From contig JAISEZ010000027.1 of the NCBI GenBank assembly GCA_031263835.1, positions 1 to 7,244 on the forward strand: 7,244 bases of DNA. Reading direction: 5' to 3'. The notes beneath the pieces were generated by a model. The model was not told where the DNA came from, did no database searches, and was given only the letters and a program-made list of their open reading frames with translations. The position numbers were made by a program, and so were the translations under genes. This document shows, one piece after another, positions 4,551-7,244 of the stretch (within the stretch, counting starts at the first letter, position 1; each line of letters begins with the position of its first letter). This stretch comes from Tannerella sp. (lineage in GTDB: Bacteria; Bacteroidota; Bacteroidia; Bacteroidales; Tannerellaceae).

Positions 4551-6602
4551 TTATTGAATCAGCTCGACGCTTCGCCGGATGAAGCGGCTCAGCGGTTCGC
4601 CTTTCAAAAGACCGTTGCCCAGCAAAGCCAGATCAATCAACTGCCCGACCACGGGATTGCCGGCGGCATATCCCGCCAGAATCGCACGCTGCTGTTCGCG
4701 CAGTTCGTCCAGTTTGCTGTTTGTAGCCGTCATGTCTTCCTTTTCGGCGTCCGTGACTTCCTCCGGTTTCTTTTTGTTCTGCGCTTCGCGAAGGTCGGAC
4801 TGACGCGCCTCCCAGCCTTTCAGGTCGGCCAGAATCGGCTGCAACTGCCCGGCACAGGCCTTTTCTTCGTCTGCCAGAATTTGCTTTACCAGCGGATGGT
4901 CGGTGTTCAGCACCAGATTGTAGCTGTCCGGAATATCTCCGTAGAAGGACATGCCCGGCTGCATGGCCGACATGTCGCGCATCCGGCGCATGTATTCGCT
5001 TTGCGTCAGCATGACCGGATTGACCTGCTCGCTCAGCGCCTCGAAGGTCACGTTAAATTCCGTCTTTTCGATGACCGGAAACTGGCTCTTGAAGACTTCC
5101 CGCAAGGCCGTCTGCTGTTCTTCGTTCAGCTGTACCGTCTGTTTGTCGGCTTTCTGTATCAGCCGGTCGATCGTGTCGCTGTCGACCCTCACAAAACGTA
5201 TTTTTTCCTCTTTCTGCTCCAGCTGGCCTATCATGTGCGAATCCAGCTGCCCGTCCATGACCAGCACACTGTATCCTTTATCTCTGGCCACCTGAATATA
5301 GCTGTACTGGTCGTTTTTGCTGGTTGTATACAGGTAAACCGTCGTGCCGTCCCTGTCGGTCTGGCTGTCCTTGATCAGCTTCCGGTATTCGTCCGGCGTG
5401 AAGTACGTATCGTCCACGTCCTTCAGCAGGGTAAACTTGACCGCGCGGTCGTAGAATTTCTCCTCGCTCAACATGCCGTACTGGATGAACAGCTTCAGGC
5501 TGTCCCATTTCTTTTCATACTGCGGACGGTCGGACTTGAAGATTTCTTCCAGCCGGTCGGCCACCTTCTTGGTGATGTGCGTTGAAATCTTCTTTACGTT
5601 CCGATCATTCTGGAGATACGAACGCGAGACGTTCAGCGGAATATCCGGCGAGTCAAGCACGCCGTGCAGCAGGGTCAGAAATTCGGGTACGATGCCTTCC
5701 ACCGAATCCGTCACAAACACCTGATTGCAGTACAGCTGTATTTTATTCCGGTGAATATCGAGGTTGCTCTTGATGCGGGGGAAATAAAGTATTCCCGTCA
5801 AGTTGAACGGATAATCCACGTTGAGGTGAATCCAGAAGAGCGGCTCGTCGCTCATCGGATAGAGTTCCCGGTAGAATTTCAGGTAGTCTTCCTCTTTCAG
5901 GTCGGCGGGCTTGCGCACCCAGGCCGGCTGAACTTCGTTGATAATAAGGTCGTCCTCCGTGTCGACGTATTTCCCGTCCTTCCATTCCTGTTTTTTTCCG
6001 AAGGCAATCGGAACGGGCAGATAACGGCAGTATTTGGTCAGCAGGGACGTGATCCGCTGTTTTTCGAGAAAGTCTTTGTTTTCGTCGTCGATGTAGAGGA
6101 TGATGTCCGTGCCCCGGTCGTCCTTTTCCGTTTCGGCCAGCTCGAACGCCGGCGTACCTTCGCAGCTCCATTTCATCGGCACGGCGCCTTCCCGGCAGGA
6201 TCTGGTGACGATTTCCACCTTTCTGGAAACCATGAACGAGGAATAGAATCCCAGTCCGAAATGGCCGATCATGGCGGCTACGTCGTTTTTGTACTTTTCG
6301 ACGAATTCTTCCGCTCCGGAGAAGGCAATCTGGTTGATGTAGCGGTCGATTTCTTCGGCGGTCATCCCGATGCCCCGGTCGGATATGATCAGCCTGTCGC
6401 CGTCCACCCGGATCCGGACGGTCAGGTCGCCCAGTTCGCCTTTAAATTCGCCTACCGAAGCCAGCGTTTGCAGCTTCCGGGTGGCATCCATCGCATTCGA
6501 CACCAGTTCACGGAGAAAGATCTCGTGATCGCTGTACAAGAATTTCTTTATTACGGGGAATATGTTTTCGCTTGTTACCCCAATAGTTCCTTTCGTTTCC
6601 AT
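4551..6602 (-). CDS. htpG: Molecular chaperone HtpG (Hsp90 family)
   Basis: This 683-residue cytoplasmic ATP-dependent chaperone helps refold and remodel client proteins as a homodimer. The N-terminal GHKL ATPase fold shows RELVSNAMDA (31-40; Glu32, Asn36), SDRGIGM (74-80; Asp75) and the lid/glycine motif GHFGLGFYS (113-121). The middle domain carries PLNVSRSYLQND (322-333), where Arg327 and Gln331 correspond to the ATP-contacting residues of the family's PLNxSRExLQ motif. The C-terminal dimerisation domain ends with LIDLALL and FIRRSVELIQ, with no MEEVD tail, as expected for bacteria. Between HPLVKQIL and NPVVGQLIDLALL, about residues 577-648 are a charged helical stretch that accounts for much of the extra length over the E. 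coli protein (about 624 residues). From memory Bacteroides HtpG has a similar stretch. The ATG at 6602 begins METKGTIGVTSENIFP, a normal N-terminus. No Shine-Dalgarno sequence is visible. The gene appears monocistronic: a terminator precedes it and the next gene converges on it. Confidence 0.98.
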   Translation of the reverse strand: METKGTIGVTSENIFPVIKKFLYSDHEIFLRELVSNAMDATRKLQTLASVGEFKGELGDLTVRIRVDGDRLIISDRGIGMTAEEIDRYINQIAFSGAEEFVEKYKNDVAAMIGHFGLGFYSSFMVSRKVEIVTRSCREGAVPMKWSCEGTPAFELAETEKDDRGTDIILYIDDENKDFLEKQRITSLLTKYCRYLPVPIAFGKKQEWKDGKYVDTEDDLIINEVQPAWVRKPADLKEEDYLKFYRELYPMSDEPLFWIHLNVDYPFNLTGILYFPRIKSNLDIHRNKIQLYCNQVFVTDSVEGIVPEFLTLLHGVLDSPDIPLNVSRSYLQNDRNVKKISTHITKKVADRLEEIFKSDRPQYEKKWDSLKLFIQYGMLSEEKFYDRAVKFTLLKDVDDTYFTPDEYRKLIKDSQTDRDGTTVYLYTTSKNDQYSYIQVARDKGYSVLVMDGQLDSHMIGQLEQKEEKIRFVRVDSDTIDRLIQKADKQTVQLNEEQQTALREVFKSQFPVIEKTEFNVTFEALSEQVNPVMLTQSEYMRRMRDMSAMQPGMSFYGDIPDSYNLVLNTDHPLVKQILADEEKACAGQLQPILADLKGWEARQSDLREAQNKKKPEEVTDAEKEDMTATNSKLDELREQQRAILAGYAAGNPVVGQLIDLALLGNGLLKGEPLSRFIRRSVELIQ

Positions 6603-6652
6603 CTTATTTTTACTTCATATTACAGTTAAACTTTGTCTGTTTCGTTTCCGGC

Positions 6653-6687
6653 AAAAAAAATGCCAGACCCTCACGGCCTGACATTTT
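6653..6687 (-). terminator. Intrinsic terminator on the minus strand upstream of htpG
   Basis: On the minus strand AAAATGTCAGGCC pairs with GGTCTGGCATTTT around a 5-base GTGAG loop. The 13-bp stem has two G-U pairs and is followed by a run of eight T (6660 down to 6653). On the plus strand both wobble pairs become mismatches, so the element is oriented for minus-strand transcripts. It most likely ends the transcript of the right-edge gene, whose stop codon is 107 bases upstream, and separates it from htpG, whose start is 50 bases downstream. An attenuation role in an htpG leader is possible but not shown. The remaining non-coding bases at 6603-6652 and 6688-6794 show no convincing promoter or small gene. 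Confidence 0.8.
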
Positions 6688-6794
6688 GACACTAATTAAT
6701 AGCTAACTAAACACCCCCCGGGTTTCAAATCCATGTAATCGGACAATTTGCGTCTTTCTCCACGGACTTTTCTGCACCCGGTTTTTTTTTGCGG

Positions 6795-7244
6795 TCAGCG
6801 GGCGATGATGAAGGTGACGGTTTTGTGTCCCCTGTAGCCGCCCTTTCCGTGGATGGTGCACTCGGCATTGCCCACGTTGACGTTGTTTTTATAGGTGATG
6901 TTGAAATCTTTGCCGAGTTCCAGCCGGACGATGCCTTTGGAGGTGACGTACAGCACTTCGGGCACGGGCGTACAGGGCAGCCCCGTGTATGCCTGCTGCC
7001 CGATGGGAGCCGGCTCGGCGGCGGCGATGTTGTGCCTGACGCGGTGGAATTCGCCGTTGAGGTAGTCGATTTCCGGATTCAGACGGTTAATCAGCGCTTC
7101 GTATTCGGGCGACTGTTTCAGCGCTGCGCCGGCGTTGACCAGCGTGACAATCTGATGCCAGACGTTCTCAATGCCGCGACGCACGGCGGGGAACCCTTCT
7201 TCCGGTTTCAGGAGCGTATGCTCTTCGCGTTCCTTAAACAGATG
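6795..7244 (-). CDS. Hypothetical protein, helical region plus C-terminal Ig-like repeat, N-terminus off the right edge
   Basis: The frame is open from the window edge to the TGA at 6795-6797, giving the last 149 residues; the true start is outside the window. Two parts are visible. The first, about residues 1-80 of the visible portion, is polar and helical (segments near LFKEREEHTLLKPEEG and PEYEALINRLNPEIDYLN). It resembles the end of the Bacteroidota DUF6261 family, but that is a recollection without a decisive motif. The second, from about AYTGLPCTPVPEV to the end, fits one copy of a bacterial surface Ig-like repeat of the pattern YTG-x-P-x-TP ... GKDFNITYKNNVNVGNA ... GKGGYRGHKTVTF. Such repeats usually occur in secreted or wall-associated proteins, but the N-terminus is not available to test for a signal peptide. 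The function is unknown. The terminator at 6653-6687 probably ends its transcript. Confidence 0.75.
   Translation of the reverse strand, partial: HLFKEREEHTLLKPEEGFPAVRRGIENVWHQIVTLVNAGAALKQSPEYEALINRLNPEIDYLNGEFHRVRHNIAAAEPAPIGQQAYTGLPCTPVPEVLYVTSKGIVRLELGKDFNITYKNNVNVGNAECTIHGKGGYRGHKTVTFIIAR

Noticed and set aside
4494..5585. A 363-codon open frame on the plus strand antisense to the 3' half of htpG
   Set aside because: It is a shadow of htpG codon bias. It starts inside the intergenic hairpin and shows no recognisable motif.
5664..6629. A 321-codon open frame on the plus strand antisense to the 5' half of htpG
   Set aside because: It is again the complement of a strongly conserved gene, with no domain evidence or plausible start signal.
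6718..6790. A possible plus-strand terminator: CCGGGT pairing with ACCCGG, followed by a T-run
   Set aside because: The stem is only 6 bp with a loop of over 50 bases, and no plus-strand gene reads into it.
1..7244. CRISPR arrays, insertion sequences, tRNA/rRNA genes or a defence island
   Set aside because: There are no spaced direct repeats of suitable length, no transposase or integrase, no cloverleaf or rRNA-like stretches, and every sizeable gene is a recognisable housekeeping or metabolic family except the partial one at the right edge.

Overview
This window looks like a stretch of ordinary chromosome from a member of the Bacteroidales (phylum Bacteroidota). The lineage call rests on four things. 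ProC and HtpG carry sequence variants that I associate with Bacteroides relatives. Two promoters match the Bacteroidota -7 consensus TAnnTTTG. Most genes lack a Shine-Dalgarno sequence. The right-edge protein has a domain layout that I know from this phylum. By eye the coding GC is a little above 50%, higher than typical Bacteroides, so a relative such as Tannerella or Alistipes is possible. I cannot fix the genus.

Layout from left to right. A minus-strand pair occupies 1-1799: a secreted bleomycin-hydrolase-like C1 cysteine peptidase (618-1799), then, 47 bases downstream, a metallophosphoesterase that runs off the left edge (1-570). A divergent intergenic region (1800-1930) holds one TAnnTTTG promoter element for each direction. 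A plus-strand group follows: proC (pyrroline-5-carboxylate reductase), a DUF47/PhoU-like protein and a PiT-type phosphate permease. The last two form a standard phosphate uptake module 15 bases apart. proC is separated from them by a 56-base gap filled largely with a tandem octamer repeat. The permease converges on htpG (minus strand, 4551-6602), with a long inverted repeat built of TTCAA-rich heptamers at the junction. Upstream of htpG lie a strong minus-strand intrinsic terminator and then the 3' end of a gene running off the right edge. That gene encodes a helical segment joined to one Ig-like repeat.

The genes cover unrelated housekeeping jobs: proline synthesis, phosphate uptake, protein folding and peptide breakdown. 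I see no defence system, mobile element, CRISPR array, tRNA or rRNA, and no convincing undescribed multi-gene system. The points most worth a second look are small: the exact 8-base tandem repeat before the DUF47 gene, the heptamer-based hairpin between the convergent genes, the charged insertion near the HtpG C-terminus, and the helical plus Ig-like architecture at the right edge. No intergenic stretch exceeds 300 bases.
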